From the NCBI GenBank assembly GCA_002104905.1, contig MCFE01001015.1, positions 1-20,018 of the forward strand: 20,018 nucleotides of DNA, read 5' to 3'. A program made the position numbers and the translations under genes. This document shows, in pieces, positions 1-8,454 of this stretch (the first letter of the stretch is position 1; each line of letters starts with the position of its first letter). This DNA comes from Basidiobolus meristosporus CBS 931.73 (taxonomy: Eukaryota; Basidiobolomycota; Basidiobolomycetes; Basidiobolales; Basidiobolaceae). The notes beneath the pieces were generated by a model. The model had not been told where the DNA came from. It worked only from the letters and a program-made list of their open reading frames with translations, and searched no databases.

Positions 1-236
1 AAATCGGTCGGGTCTGCGAGAGAACGTCATTGGATATGATGGCATTTCATGTGACGGTGAATATTCCCCGTCAGGTGAGGTTAGGGTGGTGGTTGTAAGG
101 GTTTAGGGTGATTATTCTAGAAAGAATTTATTTCGTTGCATACAAAACGATATCCAAAATATAAAATACCATGAGATCTATACAAAAACATGTGTGGCTG
201 GGTGAGGGAAGATTTACAGAGATTAGGCGGCGAATA
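1..236. other. 3' flank of RAD21, no confirmed gene
   Basis: No convincing gene is visible. On the minus strand an ATG at 45..43 opens a 15-codon frame that runs off the left edge, but this is too short to judge. The stretch also includes G-rich runs around 80-110 and the RAD21 3' UTR with its probable polyadenylation signal. Confidence 0.5.
127..132 (-). promoter_or_regulatory. Probable polyadenylation signal AATAAA of RAD21
   Basis: The plus strand reads tttatt, so the minus strand reads AATAAA, about 105 nt beyond the RAD21 stop codon. The motif is exact, but its use is inferred only from position. Confidence 0.35.
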
Positions 237-2431
237 TTAGGCAGTGAGGGTGGTGTGTTCGAAGAGCTTCTCCTTGGGTGTGATCTCGATATCCCCGTAA
301 GGCTCGCTCTGCTTGACTTTCACTACATCCTTGGTTGAAAGGACCAGCAGTTCGAAGAAGAATTTCACTGCGTCGGTTCGGGTGGCTTGGCCGGCGATGT
401 TGCGGTACTTGAGGTTGGTGGTGGTTTCCATTCCTGGGTCAGCTGCCTTCTGAATCTCGCTTCGAAGCAAGTTCATGGTTTTGACGGTGGATTTACTGAA
501 CGCTGCTTCGGTGCCTGCTTCGGGCTCTTCGATTTCCTCGGCGTCAAAGATTTCAGATCGGCCCAAGTCTTGAGCGGTGTGTTCACTGATGAATGGCTGT
601 TCGGCAGAGATGGAAAGTGCGGGAGAAGCGGGGACCTGGGGTATTTCCTGTAGAAATTTGGTTATTCTAATCTGTTGATCAGATTCGATGTGGCGCAGGA
701 GCCTTACCTCGCCACCTTCTTCAGTACGCGCTTGCTCGGCAGAAATTTGCTCCTCGTGCTCAATACCGAAGATTTCGTCCTCGATGGGTGCAGGCTCACC
801 CAAATCAATGCCAGAGGTTTCTGGCTCCTCAACAGGAACAGAAGGCATCAGCTCTTCCTCGACTAAGAAATGGGTTAATATCATCCACATGTACTCGACT
901 AACGTAGACAGTACTTACTGTCCAATCCAAATGCCTCTCTGGATTCCTCAGCATCAGGCACTGTTTGTTGATCCTTGACCAAGTCCCTTGTGAATAAGCC
1001 CATCAACTCGGGCACCATATTCTGTGGGCCACCGAGCGACAAATAATACTGGGCTCCCTCGTCCTGGATTTGCTTCAGCCTCATCATTTTCTTGGAGACG
1101 GGAAGGTAGACCTCCTCTTGGGTGATGTCCGAAGTGTCTCTGAGCTGGCCGGAAATGTGGTCGCTGGGAAGCTCAATCACCTGATCAACAATGAGCTTTC
1201 TTTTTCTGGTCTGTCTGGAGATGATCCTTGCTGGTGCTACCATAGCTGGTGCTTCAAGCATGCTTTGCTCTACAATATTGAGGCGACTTTAACTTAATGT
1301 CCAATCCACCACAACCGTTACAATGATTCTACCTTGTTCTGGAATTTCCTCTTCGGGTGCACCCTGCTCTACAGCTATGGGCTCTTCGGGGCTAAAGAGG
1401 GATAAGTTAGAGAGGCTTCAAGAATCAACCAGCGGTGACATACTAACCGATCCAAACCAAGGTCCATATCGTCAAACAAATTCTCCTCTCCAGGCTTCGC
1501 CTCAAAGGAAAACTCTGGAAGTTCGCCCAGTGGCTCCATTCCAGGCTTTCCTTCGTCCAGAGTAATATCACCGGGGCCATCGATGGAGAAGGACAACTCT
1601 GGCTGGGCATCTCGACCGACTTCAATATCCATGGTGGAATCGTCGCCCAGCAGAGCGGGACGGAAATCGTCTTCCAAACCAAGGTCCAACTCTCTTCCCT
1701 CCTCAACTTCGAAACCCTGACCGAACAAATCATCCCGTCCTAAGCCCACGTCGATGGTGGCAGCGCCTAGGCCTTCCTGTAAGGTGATATCTTGTGGGCG
1801 AGAGACGATTTGGCTTTCTTGTGTGGGGGCCTCCAGAGCTTCCCAGTTTCTGGACAATTCGTAACCGTCAGTAAGAGTCAAAGCATCGGCAACGAAAAGT
1901 GCTACTCACTGAAGGTTGAAATCGGGGTCAGGTAACAAGATGTCGAACTCGGTAATGTTATCGGCGAGAGTGATGGTATTGAAGCTAGCTACTGCTTGTT
2001 CACTAGGCATATCAACCATACCGGGCCTAAAAGCCTAGAGTTTGGTTGCGTTAGTTTACCGCTGCCAAAAGTGCCAACCGTCCGACTCCGGGGGCGGGGA
2101 ACGTACCATTTTGATTTTGACTAACGCTTCGTTACAGTCTTCAAGTAGGTATCTGGCTTTACGAGAATAAATCCTGACAACACCAAGTAGAAGTTGTCCC
2201 GACAAACGTAAGGCCAGAGGGGGTTGGTCACCACCCACGATTGCACCTGTGAAAACAATCGGTATAAGCGAGGGCCCAGGTAGCCATCTACAGGGGGGAG
2301 CACTTACCAACTGAAGATTGAATGTTGGCCTGAAGGAATTGGGCTTTACTAAGCTTCCGCTCCCAATGAGCGGCTAGCCACACCTTCGCCAGCGGGCCTT
2401 TTTTGGACAAGATCGCTTCTGAATAAAACAT
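237..2431 (-). CDS. RAD21: Cohesin alpha-kleisin subunit RAD21/SCC1 (7 exons)
   Basis: Kleisin that closes the SMC1-SMC3 cohesin ring in the nucleus and is cut by separase at anaphase. Proposed exons on the minus strand are 2431-2308, 2246-2107, 2034-1910, 1849-1448, 1391-1333, 1269-919 and 862-237 (608 codons plus TAA), with introns of 56-72 nt whose phases all agree. The start at 2431 gives the hallmark N-terminus [20 protein letters not shown], and exon 2 continues with the conserved [20 protein letters not shown] helix region. The middle is acidic and has the [10 protein letters not shown] segment. Exon 6 holds [13 protein letters not shown], as in other RAD21 proteins. The C-terminal winged helix includes [15 protein letters not shown] and [11 protein letters not shown] candidate separase site DIEVGR lies at residues 204-209. 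RAD21 rather than the meiotic REC8 is inferred from the closer match. The least certain junctions are the exon 3/4 and 4/5 borders (donors GTGAGT and GTTAGT). Confidence 0.93.
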
Positions 2432-2591
2432 GCTGGTTTCTATTTACTGACAAGTAAACCAAAAATCGAACTGGTCCGAAGGAGGATAACTGTGGTTTAA
2501 AAAGGTCAAAAAGTCCCTCACACGCTAACGCGACCGTAAGGAGATAAGCAAGAAGATTGCGGGATTCGCTGGATATAAGCTGTATAGGTGT

Positions 2592-2598
2592 CGCGAAA
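2592..2598 (+). promoter_or_regulatory. SCB-like element CGCGAAA upstream of RAD21
   Basis: CGCGAAA matches the yeast SBF site consensus CRCGAAA and overlaps TCGCGAAA, which resembles an E2F site. It lies about 160 bp upstream of the RAD21 start, and an ACGCG core (the MBF half-motif) is at 2528-2532. Cohesin genes are commonly G1/S-regulated in fungi, so the placement makes sense. Such short motifs also occur by chance, so this is a suggestion only. Confidence 0.25.
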
Positions 2599-2869
2599 TA
2601 TCGTGTCAATTTGGATCACCTAACTCGGCGGACTTGTGGGTGGGCTGATTGGCCGACGTTGGTATATATATCTTTATTAATAACAAACTGTAAATCAACC
2701 GATCGTTTAGGAAATCCCCTCGACGACTACGGTCAACTGTGCATCGGGTTTCTTGTTTGCTCGAATGTATCATATAAACATATTCGACTGGATTCATTGG
2801 GCCAGCCGTTCAAGGAATAGGTGACACAGTAGATGGAATGTACATTGGGTATCAAAAGATAATGGACTA

Positions 2870-2875
2870 TTTATT
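2870..2875 (-). promoter_or_regulatory. Probable polyadenylation signal AATAAA of NAC beta
   Basis: Minus-strand AATAAA about 40 nt beyond the NAC-beta stop codon; exact motif at a plausible distance. Confidence 0.4.
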
Positions 2876-2914
2876 GCCTGAAATGTGGTTTAACTTTAAT
2901 TCAAATCAATGCAT

Positions 2915-3518
2915 CTAGGCGGTGGCTTCCTCCTTCTTCTCCTCTTCCTTGGAGGCCTCCTCGCTGTTAAAGCAAAGGTTTAGCACGTGTCGCATAAAGA
3001 ATATCCATTAATGCTACTCTTACAAGTTCTCGACAAGTTCGGGGACTTCTTCGTCGTTCTCCTCGGCGATAGCTCCCTCGGCTTGTTGGTAAGCTTCGGC
3101 GAGTCTGCGAAGGCTGGCAAGGGACTCGGGGCCGAGTTGGTGGAGGATTCCGGGAATGAGCTCGGTGAGTTCCTTGTCTTCACCCTTACCAGAGATCACG
3201 AAAGTGTTGGATTGGATGGAAGCAGCAACTATAAGCATAAAACATGTGGTTGATTAGCTTCGTTGGACGCGATCGAGGTCTCGTGAGTCATTCCGTACCC
3301 TTGGGAGAGGTGAAGTGGAGGACCTTTCCGTCATCCTTGAACATGTTGACTTCGTCAATGGCAGGGATAGGTTGGACGTTGAGCTTCTTGATAACTCCTT
3401 GAAGCTTCTTGTCGTCGGTACCGGCAGCCTTGGTGGCCTTCTTGACCTTACGGCGGGGAGTTCCCTTACCACCGATACGGACTTGGGATTGCAATTTGGC
3501 GAGTTTTTCGGGGTTCAT
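2915..3518 (-). CDS. EGD1: Nascent polypeptide-associated complex subunit beta (BTF3/EGD1 type)
   Basis: Ribosome-associated cytosolic chaperone subunit that pairs with NAC alpha near the exit tunnel. Proposed coding exons are 3518-3299, 3228-3024 and 2963-2915, giving 157 codons plus TAG; introns are 70 and 60 nt. The N-terminus [20 protein letters not shown] and the basic RRKVKK ribosome-binding segment are characteristic. The NAC domain follows, with [20 protein letters not shown], then [12 protein letters not shown] and the [20 protein letters not shown] stretch. The C-terminus is acidic and ends in a Glu/Lys/Ala tail. An alternative upstream ATG (MHVLESN...) lies partly inside a likely 5' UTR intron at 3621..3527 (donor GTATGT, acceptor CTTAG), so 3518 is preferred. 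Length matches the family's usual 150-160 residues. Confidence 0.94.
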
Positions 3519-3526
3519 GTTCGATT

Positions 3527-3621
3527 CTAAGACGTGCAAAGGGGATGGGTTAGCGCTCGGTCGTGCGGGTCGACTGGGAATTGGATGGATTCAACGCGAC
3601 ATCATGATTGATTCAACATAC
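3527..3621 (-). other. Probable 5' UTR intron of NAC beta
   Basis: On the minus strand a GTATGT donor at 3621 and a CTTAG acceptor ending at 3527 bound 95 nt, eight bases before the start codon. Leader introns are common in translation-related genes. Inferred from splice signals only. Confidence 0.45.
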
Positions 3622-3841
3622 CGTTTACCAACAACCTTAAAGGATGGCCTCAAGAAAGGGTTAGGAAAGAGTGGATAATGTGGTGTTTGATTGCTTCAAA
3701 TCCCTTTTCCGGGGTGCACCCCTATTTTCGGGAGGCACGGCTGATTCTACTAGATCTCAAAAATCATCTTCGTCATCCAAAAGTCAATTCGTGCTAAATC
3801 ATGCTCCTGATATATGTTCCAACTCAAATGTTGTCAAGACG

Positions 3842-3850
3842 CAAAAAAAA
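3842..3850 (-). terminator. Pol III T-tract after tRNA-Leu
   Basis: A nine-base T run on the minus strand begins two bases beyond the tRNA 3' end. It is the strongest of the three tRNA terminators in the window; the Arg tRNA has T4 and the second Leu tRNA T5. Confidence 0.8.
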
Positions 3851-3852
3851 AT

Positions 3853-3934
3853 TGATGAGAGTGGGGTTCGAACCCACGCCTCCGAAGAGACTGCGACCTG
3901 AACGCAGCGCCTTAGACCACTCGGCCATCTCACC
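3853..3934 (-). tRNA. tRNA-Leu (anticodon CAG)
   Basis: The 82-nt minus-strand sequence folds as a class II tRNA. It has acceptor stem GGTGAGA/TCTCATC with one G-U pair, the D-arm sequence GGCCGAGTGG, anticodon stem CTGCG/CGCAG with loop TTCAGGT (anticodon CAG), a long variable arm, T arm with TTCGAAC, and discriminator A. No intron is present. A run of nine T residues just after the 3' end is a strong Pol III terminator. It is nearly identical to the tRNA at 5768-5849; the one difference is in the variable arm. The A discriminator and fold fit leucine rather than the serine reading of CUG seen in some yeasts. Confidence 0.95.
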
Positions 3935-4269
3935 TTGCGTTTTTTCGTGATCTAAATTGGAACACCAATATTGTATTTCCAACTCTGCCATTTTGCAACT
4001 AGTATTCTACCTTAATCCAATGCTCAATACTTGCGGATGACATACTACCATATCCTGTCGAAATAAACCAGCACTAGCCTTGTAAAAGTTCAACACAGGA
4101 TCAGATTGGATTACTTTCTATTGATTTAGTAATCAAACAATCTTGAAGCACGCGGTATTGTGCTGTCCTTCAAGCACTTGAAATTTACAAGTAGGCGTAC
4201 TAAAATATATCAGACGCTTAAGTTTAAATAAGTACACAAGTACAGGTCGTACTACATATTTAATTTGAT
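3935..4269. other. AT-rich intergenic stretch
   Basis: No gene or known RNA is recognised. A short imperfect inverted repeat (CTTGAAG ... CTTCAAG) lies near 4141-4175. Base composition is AT-rich and lacks long frames. Confidence 0.4.
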
Positions 4270-4529
4270 TGTTGAATAATAGGTGGGTAATATCAAGCTG
4301 TCAGAATGTGCAAACCGTCCTCGCCAGGCTGTTGGAATAATCAACCGGCAAGTTCATCAACTGAGTAGGTCCTATGGCCCCGAAGGGCCGATCGGTCACT
4401 ACTCACACTTCCCTTTACGGACAGCGCACTACATCTCATCTACCAGCTTGGTATTAGTGTCTTTGTTGGGAAACAAAGACTGGGAATGTACTATATACAT
4501 AATCCTGTAAAGTACAGTCGTGAGGAACA
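4270..4529. repeat. 260-bp dispersed element, copy 1
   Basis: Nearly identical to 6843-7103: three substitutions (4280, 4387, 4522) and one 1-base indel near the end, while flanks on both sides are unrelated. The ends read TGTTGAAT ... GGAACA, which fits LTR-like TG...CA termini, but no 5-bp target duplication is visible. It contains a hairpin with 9-bp stems (GTCTTTGTT 4459-4467, AACAAAGAC 4472-4480), a GGCCC-CGAA-GGGCC hairpin at 4376-4389, and a TATATA motif near 4492. A 75-codon frame starting at GTG spans it and is the same in both copies, but this follows from near-identity of the DNA and it resembles no known protein. It may be a solo LTR, another short mobile element or a noncoding RNA gene; I cannot decide. 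Confidence 0.8.
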
Positions 4530-4997
4530 ACCCATACCCACGCACCATATTTATACTTTCCACTCCGAAAAAATTTTCTCCAACGGACGGAAAAAATCGA
4601 CGATTCGATTGCAAACATTTCTTATCCCACACCAAATCGATCCATCACGCATAACCAAACGACATATTTGGGCGGATGTGGGGGAATTTTTGGATGCTCA
4701 ATCAACACTCCTTCGAAGTCTCGTGTGGCAAGTGATGTGGATTTGAATGTTGACACTACCGTAATGGAACAACCAAATCTTGACGTGATTGTGTTATGAA
4801 TACCATGATAGTGATATCATCGTACCTAACCCCAAGTCTTACAAAGTATCCCAGAGTGCTTCATATTTTTCTTGAGCTTATTACCTACTATTGTTGTCTT
4901 TACGGCAATCGACTCTTTACAAAACGTTCCTTGAGCTTGTAGCGAGATATCAATCAGACTTTTCGAGTGTCCAAAATTCAATGGCACAAAAGAACTA
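4530..4997. other. Intergenic, no gene seen
   Basis: Several short frames exist on both strands, but none has recognisable protein features. It separates the 260-bp element from the Arg tRNA, which is transcribed leftward toward it. Confidence 0.4.
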
Positions 4998-5070
4998 CGA
5001 CCCAGGTGGGGGTCGAACCCACGACTTTCTCCTCCGGAGGGAGACACTCTTTCCACTGAGCTACAGGGCC
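4998..5070 (-). tRNA. tRNA-Arg (anticodon CCG)
   Basis: The 73-nt minus-strand sequence starts GGCCCTGTAGCTCAGTGG and folds as a standard cloverleaf. Anticodon stem TCTCC/GGAGA encloses loop CTCCGGA, giving anticodon CCG for CGG codons. The variable loop is five nt, the T arm is GTGGG-TTCGACC-CCCAC, and the discriminator is G. The acceptor stem carries a T-T mismatch at pair 6-67 and a G-U at 2-71. There is no intron. A TTTT run follows about six bases beyond the end. Confidence 0.93.
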
Positions 5071-5767
5071 ACTCATTGGTTTTGGAGTAAGAAACAAACT
5101 AACCTCAAATGACGGCATAAACAAAATTTTAGTTTTAGGAAGTTTACGAGTATATAATAACTACAACATCTTGAGAGGTACTCTTATACTACTATTTCGA
5201 ATCTACACAATTTTCCTCAAGTTATTAATCAGGGGACTAGCACTTCAATTTCCTAGTAGTTTTTACTGCGCAAAGAGCCAGATAGGAATACCATCATGTT
5301 AAGATATGCCCGAAAATAAGGCAAACTTCAGATCGCTGGAGCAGAACGAATGTATAATATCAGTAGAAGCGCTTTATTTCATGTAATCACAAATGATTTA
5401 TTTCTGGTTTAAAGAAACGTATCATTGAACTTTTGACTTTATGTGCGTAAGCGATGCTTTATTTCCATGTTAAAAAACGTCCCTTGCTCCTATATCACAT
5501 AAAATTATAGTGACACATATTTAGTAATATATGTAGGGCGTGAGACGGGTAGTTACCAACCAAAAACACAATACTTGCATTAGTCACTTGGGCCAAAAAT
5601 CGATATCGCTTTCAATTTAAGGGACCAGCTCAAAATATTGGCTGCCCAACCCATTCACTGAATCCTTTTTAGATTCCGGTGGAACTAGTGTAAAATAGAG
5701 TATGAATCGCTTAATTCATGGCTAGTTTAAAATATCTGACATTTCTCAAGAAAGATAAAGCAAAAAG
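5071..5767. other. AT-rich intergenic, no gene seen
   Basis: Nearly 700 bp with many stops in all frames and no RNA gene or repeat that I can recognise. Confidence 0.4.
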
Positions 5768-5849
5768 TGATGAGAGTGGGGTTCGAACCCACGCCTCCGG
5801 AGAGACTGCGACCTGAACGCAGCGCCTTAGACCACTCGGCCATCTCACC
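5768..5849 (-). tRNA. tRNA-Leu (anticodon CAG), second copy
   Basis: Same 82-nt class II tRNA as 3853-3934, with one base difference in the variable arm (TCTCTC rather than TCTCTT in minus-strand sense). Anticodon loop TTCAGGT gives CAG. The T5 run downstream is a shorter terminator than that of the first copy. Flanks of the two genes share no extended similarity, so the duplication is old or involved only the gene itself. Confidence 0.95.
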
Positions 5850-6842
5850 ATCCTCTTTTGATTCCCAACTTAAATAGGTCTTGAGAATAAGGGGTAGGCT
5901 GAAGTCGTGCCCATCGCTCACTTTGTTCAAACATCAACCAATGCTGTAAATGACTGTCGATCTTGTCAGATATTTGGATATTATTCGGACACCAATCTAT
6001 CACTAATTTATCACTAAATACTTTTTCAAGTATACAGTGTATAAGACTTCGGGAGAATCACCAGCAAGCCAGCCTCGTACACAGGTATCTTCTCACCCAG
6101 ACTCCGGGGTAACCTTTACTGTAGATACAACTGGGAAGTGTATTAACGTATCCACTTGAATTGTGTGAAGAGCCATCTTATGTGAGTCTTGGATGGTTTA
6201 TATCTTGTCCCACTGTACCTTGCTCTGGGTACACTATCCCTTCATTCGATGTGGTTGTGCCACTAGTTAGAGACCTGATTCCAAAAGACTAACTTTTGTG
6301 TTGTACTAAATATTATTGCATGCCATTGTCGTGGTACCAGGGCCTCTCAACATTCTGCTGATACTTGCCACTTCCTATTGCTGTATTTGTGAGCGTTCGA
6401 ACCTATGAGAGGTACACTTGAATTTCTATCTTTACCGTTTTAGAAGTCCAAGTATTTTGTATCTATCTAATGTGCAGTACTGGTGAATCAGTGGCCCCAG
6501 TGTCTAACTAGCACTAGCCTCATGTAGTTCAGCATAGACTCAACTTGGAGATGTTGTGTTGACTACTGACTCAATCAGCTAATGTTGCTGATTAAAAACC
6601 GTATACACCCGATCATTCTATCGATTTAAACACGCTTAAGTAATGTTCTAGTAGTATTCATACAACTGATATTAGATATTAGGTGGGTAATATTGTGCGG
6701 ATTACTGGCCCAATTATCAATTATACGCGCGTGTAAATGAGCATTCATCAATCACGCTATAGATTTGACACTATACCATCGTAGTTGCGCAATAGATATT
6801 CCAATTTATCATTTAGCCAAAAATCTTATAATTTGGTTTGTT
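5850..6842. other. Long intergenic stretch, no gene seen
   Basis: About 1 kb without a supportable gene. The only recognisable item is a 13-bp AGGTGGGTAATAT at 6681-6693, which also begins the two 260-bp elements (4281 and 6854). The rest is AT-rich with scattered stops. Confidence 0.4.
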
Positions 6843-7103
6843 TGTTGAATAAAAGGTGGGTAATATCAAGCTGTCAGAATGTGCAAACCGTCCTCGCCAG
6901 GCTGTTGGAATAATCAACCGGCAAGTTCATCAACTGAGTAGGTCCTATGGCCCCGAAGGTCCGATCGGTCACTACTCACACTTCCCTTTACGGACAGCGC
7001 ACTACATCTCATCTACCAGCTTGGTATTAGTGTCTTTGTTGGGAAACAAAGACTGGGAATGTACTATATACATAATCCTGTAAAGTACAGTCGTAAGGAA
7101 ACA
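6843..7103. repeat. 260-bp dispersed element, copy 2
   Basis: Second copy of the element at 4270-4529, in the same orientation and 2,573 bp away. It keeps the 9-bp-stem hairpin (7032-7040 with 7045-7053) unchanged, whereas a G to T at 6960 breaks the middle pair of the GGCCC/GGGCC hairpin. Termini are TGTTGAAT and GGAAACA. The low divergence against wholly unrelated flanks indicates recent movement, gene conversion, or strong constraint. Confidence 0.8.
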
Positions 7104-7339
7104 TCTAATCGCAAACCGGTCTTTTATACCTTTGGGAGGGGAAAATGTTCTGACAATAGGGAAAAATAACACTTATCCCATCAACACCATATTTACAATC
7201 ACCCACAAAATTAACCAAATCAGGTATAGGTTAGGCAGAGTTTGATGGTCTAGTCCCTTCGCTTGTCAGTAAAAGCGAAGTCATGTATCATTCTTTCCCA
7301 AATCATTGACTTCTCCTTCACTCAAGATACCTTCCCAGT

Positions 7340-7644
7340 ATGCATCCTCATTTGGCCAAACATAAGCTCAGAGATTGTTTGGAGGCCATTTATGACCTTG
7401 AGGAATGTCACATAGAGCACCCCTATGGTAAGTACTTTGGAATCTGCAACTCCTTCAAGAATGCCCTGAATGGTTGCCTAGGTGAAGAGGTTTGTATCGT
7501 TGTTTATTCTCGTCACTCAATAGAAATAAGAAAACTCATTGATATTCTTAGTTTGACGAAAGACGTAAGCTCAACGCTGCCAACGCCCGTGCAAAGAGAG
7601 AGAGAGTGGAGAATGTTTGGAAAGAGATCGACGAAGAGGAGTAG
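7340..7644 (+). CDS. CMC2: COX assembly mitochondrial protein 2 (CMC2-like, twin CX9C)
   Basis: Small intermembrane-space protein of the CMC family, imported by the Mia40 disulfide relay and linked to cytochrome c oxidase biogenesis. Exons 7340-7489 and 7552-7644 join in phase 0 across a 62-nt intron (GTTTGT ... TTCTTAG), giving 80 codons plus TAG. The N-terminus MHPHLAKHKLRDCLEAIYDL and the paired motifs CLEAIYDLEEC and CNSFKNALNGC, each with nine residues between cysteines, define the coiled-coil-helix fold. The second exon is a charged helix that begins FDERRKLNAANARAKRER, as in CMC2 homologues. The donor is not the best consensus, but without splicing the family match is lost. An AATAAA at 7798-7803 could be its polyadenylation signal. 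Confidence 0.88.
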
Positions 7645-7844
7645 ACTCCTTTGGCATATGACCCAAGCATCGTTAGATGTGCATTGTACATTTACTTGAG
7701 CCTACAACCCAAAACATCACCCGCTATCTACCAAAAAAATTATTCCATGTTGGGCTATTCCGTAATCATTTGATCACGAATGACCATCAACACGTCTAAT
7801 AAACTCCCTTTCCAGCTGGTATCTCTTCAGTTTGTATTCTTCTC

Positions 7845-8326
7845 ATGCAAGACAGCCATCTGATACCAAAGGTTCGTATCTCCCTCTCAAGTGTGCATTC
7901 TATTTGCAGCAATAACTGTGGTATGTTTAGTTCACCCAGATCTATGATGAACAGACGCAGACGTGGAAGTATCCTACTGTTCACTACCTGTTTCAGGACG
8001 AGGGGTTACCCGAAGAGCTAGATAACGAGCAGTGCATTGTGGTGGATTTGTCTGAGGATGGTGAACATGTGTCCCAGGTGCGCTCATATAGCTCTAGTTT
8101 CCAGGTTACCGAATGCCGAACCACTGTCAACACCTCGAAAACCGACAAGAAAGAGACCACCTTGAACCTCACCATCCACGGGATCTCCAAACGGAAAAAC
8201 GTGGAGTTGCCGCTGGAAGACTCCCTGGAGCCGCACCAGTTTAACGCCAATATTGATAGCATGATGAATTCTTTCTTAGCTAGACAGAGTTATCTCAAGA
8301 AAGCTTTTATAAATCAACAACCATAA
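7845..8326 (+). CDS. Unrecognised 137-aa protein
   Basis: I do not recognise the family. The long exon 7940-8326 is certain as an open frame: a stop codon lies just upstream in frame, the acceptor CACCCAG fits, and codon use is like that of its neighbours. It begins IYDEQTQTWKYPTVHYLF and runs into an acidic stretch, then CIVVDLSEDGEHVSQV, a Ser/Thr-rich part, TLNLTIHGIS, and a basic, helical C-terminus ending in a TAA stop. A short first exon 7845-7871 (MQDSHLIPK) joins it in phase 0 through a weak GTTCGT donor; this first exon is a guess, and another leader exon is possible. There is no signal peptide or membrane segment. It sits 200 bp after CMC2 and 128 bp before Mo25 on the same strand. 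Two beta-rich segments suggest a small folded domain, but no function can be assigned. Confidence 0.65.
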
Positions 8327-8454
8327 ATTCCCCTCAAACCAACCTCAAATTGTGACTTGCCCAAACTAATTAATCAATGTGGATAATTTTATGTGAACAC
8401 CTCTGAATTTATAGCCCAGCATTGGTGTGGCTTCGTTTGATCAACCACTTTCCC

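Larger units (their letters stand above)
2432..2914. other. Intergenic: RAD21 promoter and NAC-beta 3' region
   Basis: No gene is recognised. The stretch is downstream of the NAC-beta gene and upstream of RAD21, both on the minus strand. It holds an exact CRCGAAA-type element, an ACGCG core and a TATATATA run near 2663-2670. Open frames on both strands here are short and do not resemble proteins. Confidence 0.5.

Noticed and set aside
1-45. Start of a minus-strand gene leaving the left edge
   Set aside because: Fifteen codons after an ATG are too few to support a gene.
3671-3901. Open frames overlapping the tRNA genes (also 4826-5056, 5727-5930)
   Set aside because: They are read through tRNA sequence and its surroundings and have no further support.
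4283-4510. 75-codon open frame present in both 260-bp elements
   Set aside because: It needs a GTG start, has no protein-like features, and its identity in both copies only reflects near-identical DNA.
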